A DNA stretch of 64,000 bases from Chionis minor (GCA_013398295.1 VZSF01001349.1:313614-377613), one strand, 5' to 3'; numbered from the stretch's first letter, positions 1 through 12,494 are shown. A program made the numbers and translations. The notes: generated from the sequence alone by a model not told the origin.

Positions 1-2662
1 CGTATTAGAACTATAAGGTGTTAGAGGTGCACTTCTTTTCATCTGTTGTGTTGAAACGAGCTCTATATATGTAAAATACTTGAGTATGATCTGAACCAGA
101 AAGTGGACCAGTGTGAATGACTCTCTGCTTTGGCTATAAGGTACTGTCCCAAATCTTCCTAGAACTGCTTTTAGTTTATGCTTTAGTGAAAATTTTAGTA
201 GTAATTGGTACCCTTAAATGATAAAAATTAATCCAGTACTAATCTCCTCCTCTTCTATCACTGTCTTAACTGCTAAGCTGGATTCTCCAATTGATCTCTT
301 TAACATTGAATCATAACAAAACAGATCTGTTCCCAATACCCAACAATCTTATCAGTTCTTCTTAGCAATTTTAATTTGTTTTTATTTCATTTAATATTTA
401 TCTTACACATCTAATTCTTTCTTTCTTTTTGATTAAGTTTTGGCAGTTCTGCTGCTGCTTAGCTCTGTGCCAAAATCTTAAGTTAGATCCATTATACTCG
501 ATCAAGCCACCTGCTGTTGGAAATAGCTGTGATATTTTGCATTTTAGGCACCTGAAATTTTTTTTAAAGACTCATATTTTCAATAAGTGTGTGATCTTAG
601 TGGCAAACAAATATTTATTTATGTTTTTTCTATAATAAATATTTGTTCGTAAGAGCCAGGCACAAAAATAAACTACTCTAAACATAGTAACAACTGCAAT
701 ATGTTTTTAAAGTCTTTCAGGAAGATTTGATTATATTTTGTCTAAGATACCCTTTCCTGTAGACTTGGATTTGACCCAACTTGATTGTTACTCATTTGGA
801 ATTATGCTTATTGTAACATTTTTAGGCTGTAAAGCTCACAAGTATTCACAGTTCAAACAATATTGCCAAGACATACCAAAAAAGTAGTTAGCTCTGAATT
901 CCTGTCATTTTGTCAGTCTCAGTGTTTTTGGCCCTGACACAAGCCGCTAACTCAAGTCAGTTCCGGCACAATACTGGAATTGTGTGTTTAAAAGAAAAGC
1001 CATACTTGAATGCAATGAGTGTAATTTAAGTTCACGGAAGAAATGCAAATATTTCGTATAGTTGTTGGGCTTAGATATTTGGGATGGACAAACAGGCGGT
1101 GCTTAGAAAGCACAGTAAATACTCAAAGGCCTTTGTATCCAGGCTGTACTCATGGGTAGGTTTTTATGTGTAAAACAGGAACAGGATAACGAAGATAAGA
1201 TATGAGAGGTATTGGTCAGCGGGAACAAGTACAGGTCAAATTGCTGTGTAAGGTCCAACTTTAATGAAGACACATGACAACATTAGAAAGATACTATTTT
1301 GAGAGAACTGCCTTTACATTCCTGTTATTTTTGTGGAATAACGTTCTTGGCTATATACGTTCCTGGCTAGAATATGTGCTCCAAGTAGCTAAATGAGGTG
1401 TGAAAATTTTCCATAGTTTTCAGATAAATATTTTATACTTAGTGCTTGGAAATACTTGCTTCATGGCTAGTATTTCTCATATCAGGAGAATGTTTGATAT
1501 GGTTTGTCTTTCCCAATTCTTTATCTCGTGTCTCCCACGCCACTCAATGTAAAGCCAAGAAAATTTAAGCATGGGCTTAAAATTTACTAAAGCTAGATCT
1601 AAATTATCATGTGGAGCAGAGCAGAGACTCTCTAGCGCTACACAGTTGTTGCTAATGGTGTGATATTCACAGTACATAGATTTTTAGCATGATTTGGAAG
1701 AGTCAGAATATCAGTTGATGCTACAGACTGGATGTCTGTTGCAGTGGAGTGTATTAGGGGTAGGTACTCCTGGAGCACATCTTCAGTTTAGTTTAGTCCA
1801 GTCCAGCAGGAGTCTAATGTGCTTCAAGACATTAAATGCAAATAAAACACCATAACTGGGGACGACCGAAAACTTTTCCTTCATAAGCATGTTCCACATC
1901 AAAGCTGAAATAATCATACAGGTTCATCTTATGTGGCCCGACTGAACTAAAGCAGTTGAACTTTTTCGTCAAGTTTGTGGTATTAAAAAGTTTTAACCAA
2001 CGAAACATAATTGCGTTTAATCTAAACCTTCCATTATTGCTTGTGAATTGTTTTTATTTCCTCACTTCAAATAATTTGCATGGTATGGTCAACACGGTAA
2101 AAGCTAAGAAAAAAAATTTTAGAAAAAGCCACCTAAAAAACCTCCTAACTATATTTTTAGATATTTTATATAAATTAGTTTTGATATAAAAGCCTCAAAG
2201 TACATAAATACAATCTTGGTTTTTACTGATGGGGGTTAGATATAAAGAAATTAAGTGACTTGAAGAGTTCATTCAGCAGCTGAGCTAAACAAACTTACAA
2301 GTTTCAAATGTGAAGAAGTCTTTAATCCTTAGACTATTCTCCCTGTCACTGCTGTATGAACAAGAATTGTACCACAGGGGAGGGGGGAGAAAAATGAAAC
2401 AATTCCATAAGCCTGCAGATCCGTCCTTACAACTTTTCTGTCCTTTGAGTACTGATAAATTAAACTTAAGGAGGGAGGATTTAAAAGAAAGGGTCTTCGA
2501 CTATTCTTGTCATGGAAAATGTTGAATATTATTGATAAAGAGTTCTGGTTTATGCTTGACTGGTAAAATAAGCATGGTTTTGCCTTTTTTTTCTGGTCTT
2601 TGAGTTAATTTTCAACCCTTTCTGGAAGTAAAATATCTTTTCTTTTCTTTTTTTATTCTTAG
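1..2662 (+). other. RPGRIP1L: RPGRIP1L intron (3' part)
   Basis: AT-rich sequence without recognisable exons upstream of the penultimate RPGRIP1L exon. It ends in a pyrimidine-rich tract and an AG at 2661-2662, a good acceptor. The open frames here are short and match no family I recognise. Assignment as intron rests on the exon that follows. Confidence 0.8.
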
Positions 2663-5600
2663 CCTACGGTTTACAGTGGTCAGCGATCCCCCAGAAGATG
2701 AACAGGATCTTGAATGTGAAGATATCGGTATTGCTTATGTCAGTTTGAGAGAGATATTCCAGAAGCAAAGAGATATCATTGAGCAAGACATCGATGGCAA
2801 GTTTGAGAGATTACTTTTTGTAACTTTTTGTAATCTAAAAATTATTATATATAACAACTAAAATGTACGTCAGTAATTCTGTATTGCTAATGCCTATATC
2901 TTATTTGAAGTTACGTTATAACCCCTGGAGTACCTCAAGCTTGCATCCTCCATATGAAACCTATGATGAGACAATATAAAATACTGATGAGACAATATAA
3001 AATACAATATAAAATACTAATATAAAAACCAAAACTGGCTTTGATTAGGTATCAGTTTAGAGTAAGCATCCTTCTGTAACAGGCTGTGACCGCACTTTTG
3101 CTGTGACTCATTAAAGCGAGGTGAGTGGGAGCTGTGGAATCTTCTGTTTCCTGGGTCTTACAACAGCATCTTTATAACGCTGATAAGAAGACTCAAGAAA
3201 GGTACTTGGTCCTTTCACGGACAGTGAAGGAAAATACTCTCCTTGCTTAGACTTTCCTGTTCCCCAAGGTAGAAGGGACACGGTTATCAATGGTGTGTTT
3301 TTCTCCTTACCTGTTTCCTCTCCATCCTCTTTCCCCATTGTGGTAAAGCTGAGTGAGGAAGCTGAAAGTGTATCTTTATAAAACAGTTCCTCTCCTAGAA
3401 GGGTGAGTGAACCAGCTTGATTACTAGACACGGTGCACCCGTGTTCACAAGGTACTCTTTGCAATAGCAAGAATTCTAGTCAGCTCTAGTAGAATGCCAA
3501 GCTAATGGGACTTTGCTACGTCTGATTACCATACCTTAAGTGATGGGGAGCCGAGTAGCAAGGGAAAGAAACAGGTTTTCTTATCCATTTCCATTATCAT
3601 GCACGATTTGCATCTGTGCTGTAGCTAAACTACTCAAAGTATGCATCAAAGTTCCAGGAATGTGATAAGGAAAATTCTAAGAAGAATCAAATTTCCATCT
3701 CCTGGAAAAATAATATACGGATTTGATGCACATCTTACTGTGGCTGAACCACTTAATCTTTTCTACACTAAGTTGTTTGGTTGGTTGGTTTTTTTACAAA
3801 TAGTTGTACGAAAGCACGTCTCCTCCAAAAACGTATTTCATAGTCTCTCACTGGAAAATTGTTTTTGTTCTGGGTTTTATGGCCATAATTCCCATTGTCA
3901 TAATTCCCGTTTCATAAGATTGATTAGTGATATAAGTATAATCTTGTACGCTTGAAAGTCAGTCACCTCTCACAAAACTCTTAAAACTTCTAATTGTCAT
4001 CTGAGATAGTCATTGTGACAGGAAGGACTCTTTTTTGTTACTAGTTGTTGTTTTGTCAAAAGGTGGCCATTCCTATGTAATGGCAGCTGCTTCAGTACGT
4101 GAGGAGCATTTCTTCCCCTAATCATAAGGCATTTGAACCAATTTTTACTTTATGTACGTTATGTCTATGAAAATGATGGTAGTAGATAGAAATACTTTTA
4201 TTCTTATTCCTAGCCACGCTTCTCCCCTTTCCTGCAGATGCTGTACAGTTTGGATTAATTCTTCTGTTGCATCCATAACCATATTTTCTGAAAATTTAGA
4301 ACTTTCAGAGAATCAAAATTAATTTTACATTAATATATGTTGGATCATGGCAGAAGTAGAATATATCAGTATATTGTGTTGGATGAAGTCATTGTAAAAG
4401 GGTCTGTTCTTAAGATCTGGACCTGGATTTCAATTAAATGTCATGGCACAATAAACAGAATTCCTAAATAATATCATGCACCTTCTGTGAGGTGGGTATT
4501 GGTTTGAGGAGGAAAAAGAATAAACCTAGACACAGGGAAGTTCCTGAGAATCTAATCATTCTGAAATTAGATACCACAAACTTCCTTCATTCTTTTTGAG
4601 GATTGCGAGCATATATATGTGTATGTGGTTTTATATCTTGTTCCTTTCATTGGTGATTGTGTGAAAGTGACCTACATGACATTTGAAGCAATTAAGTAAT
4701 GGGTAATCAAGAGGCTGGATAAAAAAGAGCGTAGACAAGACATGTAACAATATGTCACAGAGATAATATGACAATATTAAAACTGCGAAAATAGAATTGT
4801 TATCTTCTGATATCATTAGTTACAGTTATTCTGCGGTTCTTATAAGTAAAAACAATAATGTCCCCTGGAGTCTGCTCTTTCAAGTTGACAGTTCACCGAG
4901 TGATTTGTTCAAGGATATACAAAATGGTTTGGGTCTCTAAGAATAGCATCCGATCTGTCCTACAATAGCTCTGTCAACAAAGTAAATGATGGAAGGTTTA
5001 TCCCATGTATTTCCTTCTCCAAACCTCTTCTGAGCTGGTCCACCAGCCTAGAAATTGTAGCATGCAGTATCATTGCATGTCCCAGAGTGCTTATCCCAGT
5101 TTATATAGTAAATCGTAACGTTGCCATTTGTCTGCTGCTTAATTTGCCTTGAAAAGATGTGCTGTCAAGATTATTTGTTTTTATTCAAATTCCTTCTCGA
5201 GTCATGTTAGGCAGCCTCATGGCTTTTTAGGCAGGACTGGGAAAGAGCCTCATTTTTGACTGCTAGCAGCATGTTTTTAATCACAGCAGAGATTGTGCCC
5301 CTCTGGGCTTACATAGATAATGTAAAAGAGTGCAATTTGAAATCATGTTAGCTAATGTCTGTAAAATAGAAATTTTAAGTACTTCTTCAAAACCCACATA
5401 CACAAAGATTAAATAGTTTAGTCTAGGGGACGTACCGTCTTTGTTTATACTTCACTATTTTACAACACGTGGAAGGCTGGACTTAAAATAATTTTGCATT
5501 GCACCAACTGGAAAAAAAATTGACTATTAAACTACTAGTAACTGTCCAGGCTGGTTTGGACTGGTCATACAAACAGTGTAGAAATGCATTAATTGGTATA

Positions 5601-6076
5601 TTTTTTTACTTAAAGCTATTTATAAGTATGCATATATGTCTTTAATAGAGTTTGGAACATCTGTATTTACATATTGTGAAAAATAATTTACATAGGCAAT
5701 TATCATACAGATACTTTTCTTTATTTCAAAGTTAATTCCAACACTAAGACTTTTATGGGTGTACGTTGTAGTTCTTGGAGCGCTCGGTTTCCAGTAGGCT
5801 GAGTGCCTGAACTGGAAGATTTCTTTCTTGTTTGCTCTGTGTTGGTTTTTTTTCCTCTTTTAAGCATATGCTAGGTGCCTTTTCATCTGTACAAATGCTA
5901 AGTAAAATTATCAGTAAAATGCGAGACCTTAAATAAAACTGCTAATGCTGTTTTCTGATGTTTCTTTTCTAGTTTTCGATTCAGAAGATGATAGTGCAGT
6001 AATTGGAAAGCTGAAAGTATCAGTGGAAGCCCTCCACGCGCTGCGTTCGGTCTATGAGGAATGCAAAGATGACTAG
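2663..6076 (+). CDS. RPGRIP1L: RPGRIP1L, last two coding exons (3'-partial gene)
   Basis: RPGRIP1L (MKS5/NPHP8 family) is a scaffold of the ciliary transition zone. Its C-terminal RPGR-interacting domain has a C2 fold and binds nephrocystin-4. Only the C-terminal 78 residues are here. The penultimate exon is 2663-2796 (1 nt of a split codon, 44 codons, 1 nt of the next); it contains [18 protein letters not shown] and [20 protein letters not shown]. The last coding segment is 5973-6076 (2 nt, 33 codons and a TAG stop at 6074-6076); it contains [20 protein letters not shown] and ends EECKDD. Acceptors are TTTTATTCTTAG and TTTCTTTTCTAG. The join restores a valine codon and keeps the frame only if the donor at 2797 is GC. 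All upstream exons lie outside the window. I recognise the family from the protein motif. Neighbouring AKTIP in the same orientation supports the call by synteny. Confidence 0.93.
2797..5972 (+). other. RPGRIP1L: RPGRIP1L last intron, GC-AG class
   Basis: A 3176-nt intron with donor GATG|GCAAGT (GC at 2797-2798) and acceptor TTTCTAG (AG at 5971-5972). The nearest GT (2801) gives a join that runs out of frame into a stop. The interior is AT-rich; apart from a 21-bp tandem duplication I see no exon or transposon in it. A 119-codon minus-strand open frame at 3111-3470 matches nothing I recognise. Confidence 0.85.
2964..3017. repeat. 21-bp tandem duplication, 2.6 copies
   Basis: The unit TGATGAGACAATATAAAATAC occurs perfectly at 2964-2984 and 2985-3005. 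Its last 12 bases follow once more at 3006-3017. It lies inside the last RPGRIP1L intron. Confidence 0.95.
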
Positions 6077-6440
6077 GAGGCATGAAAGGGAAGTTTGCCT
6101 ACAGAAGTTCCTTCTCCCTGTGTAAATACATGCTTGATAGTGCTTCAAAGATGAGATCTTTGTAATTCTTACAGTATATTTAATGTATAATTTATATGAA
6201 AAGGACGGTTGATTTGTAGTTGTAAAGTTTTGTATACTTTTCAGTCTGTTTGTTTTTATATTTCCCCCCTAAGGCTAAGAATCTCTCCACAATGGACAAC
6301 GTCTTGTAAATAATTAATACCTACATGATTGAATGATGTGCTTTATTTGCATTTTCAAGATTTTTTCCTACATAAAACAGTAATAAAAATGCAAGTCAAA
6401 TTTTTAATTTTTAATAAAAAAACCATAAGCCTTAGAAAAC
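6077..6440 (+). other. RPGRIP1L: RPGRIP1L 3' UTR (probable)
   Basis: AT-rich sequence directly after the TAG stop. Two AATAAA hexamers at 6382-6387 and 6413-6418 are the first plausible poly(A) signals. The true 3' end is not determined, and the UTR could run further (another AATAAA is at 8155-8160). Confidence 0.6.
6382..6418 (+). terminator. Paired poly(A) signals for RPGRIP1L
   Basis: AATAAA at 6382-6387 and again at 6413-6418, about 310-340 nt after the stop codon. No sharp GT-rich downstream element is obvious, so which one is used is uncertain. Confidence 0.5.
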
Positions 6441-7480
6441 TGATTAAAAATACTTTTATGTTATCCCTAATCACCCCACTAAATGGAATGCCTGTGATTA
6501 GCCTCATTAAGAGTTTTATACTGTGAAGATTTTATTAAAAGCAATATATGAAAATTACTTGGATTAATGTGTTAATCTGCCTCTTTAAAATGCTAATATC
6601 CATTTTATGCACATTAAATCTCAGTATGTGTTTTCTTTGATGCATGCAGTTCCTATCAATTAAATATAAAAAATGAGGCTAGTTGCAGGACTTATTAAAT
6701 TACTGCAACCTTCTTTTAAATAACTTTTACCCTTCTACTAACATTATAATCAGCTGTTTATGATTATCATGATTTGAAGTAGGGGGAGGGCAGGCACAAT
6801 CACTTTTCTGTACAGTAAAAGATTTACTTTCAGCCAACATCTGTCAAAGCACAAAAAGAAGCCGTACAGTATCAGATTTTGCTTCACCTAGTTTGAGCTG
6901 TAGGGACAGGCGACTGTGTTTTCATTTGTTTTTTGTGACTTTTAGAACTTAACATCAAACATATACAATGAATTGTTGTATCTGAATAACCAGTGTCTAG
7001 CTTGGAAAGTTAATTTTCCAGCTTTTAACCAATCTCAGTGAAGGATTTAATTGATATTTTTAATGGAGCTGTGAATCAATGCTGCAAGAGGATTGTCTCT
7101 TGAGAACGAGGATATAATACATTTCATTTTTTAATTTACTTTTTTATTTGTCATTTTCTTCAAAGGATTTTATAGGCTGCGGATTTTCACTGTTTGCAAA
7201 CAGGCTATGTTTCTTCATAAGCATATGTAAAGTATTCAGAGAGATAAGTAATTTATTAAAATCTACCTAATTTGCCGTGATATATTAAATCTCTGCTTCA
7301 GTGATCACAGACCATTTCATTTAGAGAATTAGGCATTCCCTCTTTGTGTGATTAAAGCTCTGGAAAATGAGTTCTTTGCTCCTATTTGTGAACATTCAAA
7401 GCCTGCTAATGGCAAGAAGATGGAATAGATTATGAGACAATTCATTACAGTTCAACAGGAAAAAAAAACCCAGCTATAAT
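6441..7480. promoter_or_regulatory. Candidate conserved noncoding block
   Basis: A repeat-free AT-rich block dense in homeodomain-type TAAT cores, with a 7-bp inverted repeat (6682-6688 and 6703-6709) and a perfect 14-bp palindrome of forkhead type (7190-7203). It has the look of vertebrate developmental noncoding elements, but conservation is not demonstrated here; it could equally be distal 3' UTR. Confidence 0.35.
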
Positions 7481-10139
7481 GCAGAAATGCAAGTATGAAT
7501 ATCTGCATATAGTTTGAACCATCTGTGCTCCAATGGCTTCAATAATGGCTCTTCGTCTTCAGTAGGCTTTGAAATGACATCCATACAATATTAATTTGTT
7601 GATGTACATTATGAGGCCAATGGAATGAATATATTCTGACCACAGAAATCTCTGAATTCCAACGTGAACCGAGGGCTGACTCCATTTTAGGACCTACCAT
7701 CTTCAGTAGTACGTCTCCTCCAGGCTTTGCCAATCCTCGCAACGTGTCATTCCTCTGGAACTTTCAGGAGACCACAGACAGCTGCATTCCTCAACCCCTC
7801 CATTCTTCAGTTAATGGCCATATGTTTGTTGTCATTTGGGCTGGCGCTTAGTTCATCATTTTGGCCACTATTTCTAGCTTTTTTTGGCTCTGTGCATCTA
7901 TATTGTCAGTAAGACTGTTATTATACATTACAATAATTTGAAACAGCTAGATTCAACACTGAGATTAACTGAGTGGCTTTTTAGAAATTTAGTTGTGGTA
8001 TTCTGTCAGGAGGTTCTTATTATTCTTCTAATACTTTGCAAACCAAACCAAATATCCTGCACATAAACAAAGAAGCAAATTGTATTGAGTTTTCGTGTGT
8101 GACTGTTTACTGACTTGCAGGAGAACTATGTAACTGGTGCTTGTTTTCTTCTGAAATAAACCATGTGGTAAAATTAGAAAATCGGTGATGTTCCTCTCAC
8201 TTAAACATTTACAGTAACACCCTTAGCACTTAATCTTCGCCATCTGAAGTTGAAAACTTAGAAACCAAGCATTCGTCTATTCATTAAACACAGACCTGTT
8301 TGGTAAATTACTGCAAAATATTCCAGTTGATGTTTGGTTACATTGTGTTAACTGTTCTCAGGGACTCCGTCATTAACATGTATAATTTGCATCAGGTTCC
8401 TCAACAGATTTCTTTGGAAGGCTCACTATTACTCAGTTTGGGATTTAAAAAAAAAGAAATCTTGATTTCTATTCATGCTTATTACTAAAAGAGATATAAT
8501 ATTCAGTGAGGATTTTTCCAACAGATGGATTGTGTTATCTTATGCAATATAAACATATGAACATACTAGAAAGTTTTGTTCTTGCATTAAGTAGTCTGTA
8601 TTTCCAACATGCTCTTAAATCTTAAGTCTAAATACTGCACTGTGCAGGGAAAGTGGAAAATGTAATCTAGTACTATTTTCGTCCAGATTTTAGCTGTGAA
8701 TGGCTTGAAGAAAACTTGCATCTATGTACTCTCTAGCCTAAGGCAAAAAGTATCCTTTTTTTGTGTGTGTGCAATATGTTAGTAAGCACGTTCCTTTTTG
8801 CTTTTTAAAAAAGGAGCTTTATTAATGCTGGGTACTACCATACTTTGAAATGTTACTTAATTGAAATTGGGTTTTGTGGAATAGATAAATTTTTTCTATG
8901 GTGTAACTTGGATGCAACCGTGGTCCTGCGTAAGATGAATTGTGCAGGGTCAGATGAGCAGTTTTGTTATTTTCTATCTTTTCTCATTAACTGTCATAGC
9001 TTATAGCTTCGTTGAGGCATCTTCTTATGTGACATAATAGCTGCTATTCTCCAAGTGCCCCAGGTATGTTTACCAAGATAGAAACTTAAGTTTAGCTCAA
9101 AATACTTTTTTTTTTTTTTTTTTTGGTAATGTTGATTTTAACCTGTTATAACCTTAACCTAGGGATGGAAGTTCTAAAGGCAAATACATCATGAACCAAG
9201 ATAATGTCTGTGTCAACTTGATCATTTTTGCTGTACAGTAAGTCTCAGCTTATATGCTTATAAGAGTAGATATAACTTGACAAAAAATTATAATAACTCG
9301 CCTCACAGAACTTCTACAACTGAAGATCAGTATTTATGTTAATAGTAATATTGCTTTAAAATGCTTTTTATTATTTCAAGGCACATTAAGACCTTTATCG
9401 TAACTCAACAAGTCACCAAAGATACCAAGACTAAATATTAGCTGTTAAATTTCATTTTCTTGTTTCGTGTTATAGCTGAGAAATAAATTCAAATACAAAC
9501 TTGAAGCTGTGCAACAAGCTTTGCTGTATGTTTCAGAGCCAGAGAAATATTTCATATTGCAGTTAGTTAGGTCTTTTTGCAGGTGGTGATAATGATTTAT
9601 CCATCAGTTTTTCCAGATATTCCACAAGTGAGTAAATATTTTTTTTTTATAAGACATCCTTAACGTTACTGTTTATGACTCAGGTCTTAGTGATCAGAAC
9701 AGATCCCAGTCCTGCAGCTAATACTGCATTGAATGCATTATGTTGCCTTCATTAAATTAATTGCAGAATATAAGTTCAAGCTGATTCTTTTGTATGCCTG
9801 TGATAAAAATTTGCTTTTGGCACAGTATGCTATAGGTATACTGCTCTTTGCTTTTCTTTAGTTCCTTTTTGGTATTGCTGACAAATTGTAAGTCTTCTTG
9901 AGTCTTTTAAAATGGGATGAGGTAACTTTTGAAGAACCTGATTTCATCAGAATAATTTCTCAAGGGAAGAATTTGACCTATGTTTTATTTCTTATTATAG
10001 TGTAATCTTGGCACTCACAGGACACTACCTTGAAAGTGCCATACAACATAGAGACTTCGCTCTTAATTCATAAGCACCAAACTCCTTCTGAATCATGCGT
10101 CTATGGGCTTTAGAGGTATTTAAAACCTTTTGTTATTTC
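7481..10139. other. Intergenic, no gene seen
   Basis: AT-rich sequence with short chance open frames. The only clear structure is a T19 run at 9106-9124. No transposon family recognised. Confidence 0.6.
9106..9124. repeat. Poly(T) tract, 19 nt
   Basis: Uninterrupted run of 19 T. It could be the remnant of a minus-strand poly(A) tail, but no retrocopy is recognisable beside it. Confidence 0.9.
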
Positions 10140-10370
10140 TAAGGTCCTTGCTGAATCAGAAGGGATCTCGGGTGGTCTGTAGTCCAACCTGCTGCAGGAT
10201 GAGCTATAATGTTGGACCACGTTGCTCAGGGCTGTATCCAATGTGGTCTTGAAGACCTCCAAGCATGGGGACTGCCTAACTTCTCTGAGCAACCTGTTCT
10301 AATGCCTGACTGTCCGCATGGCATGGTGAAAAAAGGAGATACATTTCTAAACATTACTTCAAATTGAAGT
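10140..10370 (-). mobile_element. CR1 LINE fragment, old, minus strand
   Basis: Read on the given strand it shows the typical reversed CR1 3' region: a GGTGGTCTGTAGTCCAACCTG stretch, then GACCTCCAAGCATGGGGACT, then TTCTCTGAGCAACCTGTTCT. Divergence from the family pattern is high and the 8-bp terminal repeat is not clear, so this is an old truncated copy. Confidence 0.8.
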
Positions 10371-11710
10371 CAAACCTAGAGCTAACCATGTGAAAACAGC
10401 TTTTGCACTTAATGTGCCATCTGATACCTAATATTATTTTATTTAATTCTATGGATGGCATAAGCATGACCTTGTTTGTCATTTGTTTCAGCCTTTTAAC
10501 ATTTTGCACAGAAATACAAATAACTAGGCATTTTAATATTGCCTTTCGTGCCTACTGCCTTGCAGTATGCCATCAAATTTCCATCCAGTTTTGTGAAGCA
10601 ATTGACAAAAAATAACTATGTTATTGTTAACAATGTGGTTTACTCAGATTTTCTGTAGATTTTAGTAGTAAAGGGTTTTCCAATTTACTGTGGTTTGTTC
10701 CTGGTTTTGTTATATTAGGCTTAGATTATTTTAAAAGTAAGAAAACAAACAGATAAATCAAACAAGACCAGGCTCGCAATGAATTATACTCTTCAAGACC
10801 TTCATTCATGAATTCTTAACACATTTTAGATTTACGAAGAAACTGTGTTCCCTGAGCCGGGAGAAACAGGGATATAAACCTGGAAGCTCTGTCCACACCC
10901 ATTCTCTATATCAAAATATATCTTACTTCAGCAGTCCGACATCAATAGCTGCAACAGTGCAAGACAGGGCTTGCACGTGATCTCACAACCATTTGTTTAA
11001 CATTTTTGTGAATTTGGAAAATAATCTATTTTTCTATTTAGACAAACTGTCATTCTTGTTGAATGCAAAGTTATTTCCTTACGCATTAAAGCTCAACAAC
11101 TGAACTTTTCTTGAAAAACCATTGGAAAAATGTGGTCCTTACACTAAAACAAAAAAAGTCGTCAATTAAGTGAAGTTTCTTTTCGTTGAAGAACTATCAT
11201 GCAACCAGTGATTATTCTGATTACCTACTCATAAGTTTGAGTAGCTACAATAGCTGATAGCCTTTGACTTCAATGACAATGAAAAATCGAAAATGTATTA
11301 CCATATATAGGGCAATTTTCCCAGAGAAATGAAAGGAGGAAACGCCAATCCACCTCTGACTCCAAACATGCAGTACACAAATCAATAAACCACAACAACC
11401 TTAAGAAGAGAACATACAGAAAATATTTCTACATTTTGAAAACATTCTTTAACCTTATTTCCTCTGTAGTAAGTAGTTATTTTAGTATACCAGATCCAGG
11501 CTCATTTGGAAACTTTCCAAAAGGTTTGTAATGTCGATGGTATAATTTACATCTTAGACGAAATACACAAAAATGGCACTATATAGAAAGCAGTATCGAT
11601 TGTGTTTCAGCGTACAGTAAATATAACCTGAGCAAGAATATACGCGGGGTTTTTTGTAGCCTAGCTATATTTAAGTCAAACGAGTTAGTGTAACTTGTGT
11701 TTTATTTTAG
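10371..11710. other. Intergenic, nothing recognised
   Basis: AT-rich sequence with no repeat family or exon that I can support. It ends in a T-rich tract and AG (11709-11710) that could act as a splice acceptor. Confidence 0.5.
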
Positions 11711-12037
11711 AACAGAATTTACAGTTCAAAGTCTTTAGTAACGGAGGTTTTCATGGGGGTTTGTGAGCGTACCGGGCGATGACATTTCCACCCACAGCAC
11801 CAGACAAATAGGTCAGTAACAGCCCCTGTGCAGCTAGCACTGGATCCCGCAGCAGCGTACGCCTTGGGGAACGCGCCGATTACTGTGGCTTTGTTAAATC
11901 TCTCCTCAGTATCTTCTCTTTTTGAGTCGGCCTGTTTGGGGAGAGCACAGAAGTTGACTGTTAGGAAGTCTGTAGGGTTTGAGACATGCTGTTTCTCCAT
12001 CTTCATCATTCTCTGGGGGACAGTCTCCCTGCAGCAG
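11711..12037 (+). other. Exon-like segment with antisense open frame
   Basis: A 327-nt segment, GC-richer than its surroundings, preceded by GTTTTATTTTAG and followed by CAGCAG|GTAAGT at 12038. On the minus strand an ATG-initiated frame of 110 codons (12051 to 11719) runs through it. I recognise no protein family on either strand. It could be an exon of an uncharacterised transcript or a chance combination. Confidence 0.25.
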
Positions 12038-12290
12038 GTAAGTGGAAGCATGACTTTTCTGCTAAAGGTGAGGGTTGGTTTGTTTGTTTTTTTTTTTTAA
12101 ATCAGTGTGCAGAAAAGTTTTGGGGAAAATTGACAAGCTCTCCTTAGCTGCTATAAATCAAAACACATTTTCTGTTTGACTTGCATCTCAGTAAGTAGAA
12201 AGTCCACATCCTGTCAGGCCCATAACCTTAATCCTTGCACTTGGTTGGTTGTAAATTTTGATGAACTTTTGGGAAGTTGCAACAGCAATA

Positions 12291-12311
12291 GGGGGGAAAA
12301 AAAAAAAAAAA
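12291..12311. repeat. G6A15 homopolymer pair
   Basis: Six G followed by fifteen A. Simple sequence, liable to length variation or sequencing error. Confidence 0.9.
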
Positions 12312-12494
12312 GAGCACAGATAGAGGTACGGCGAAGAGATTAAGCTCTTTGGGGTGTAGAATTAGTTTGTGGTTAAGAGGGAAACAGATTTAGAGATTTC
12401 CATATTGTAACTATGGATATTGTCTGTTAAAATTGCTTTCCCCTTGCACTGTCAGCAGACTTCAGACGTTTTCTTGTAGCCAGAGAGCGCTCCT

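Noticed and set aside
2801..2806. GT donor (GTTTGA) for the RPGRIP1L penultimate exon
   Set aside because: It breaks the frame with the last exon and has a poor donor consensus; the GC donor at 2797 restores the known protein frame.
3111..3470. 119-codon minus-strand frame inside the last RPGRIP1L intron
   Set aside because: No recognisable domain, no retrocopy hallmarks; length is plausible by chance in a 64-kb window.
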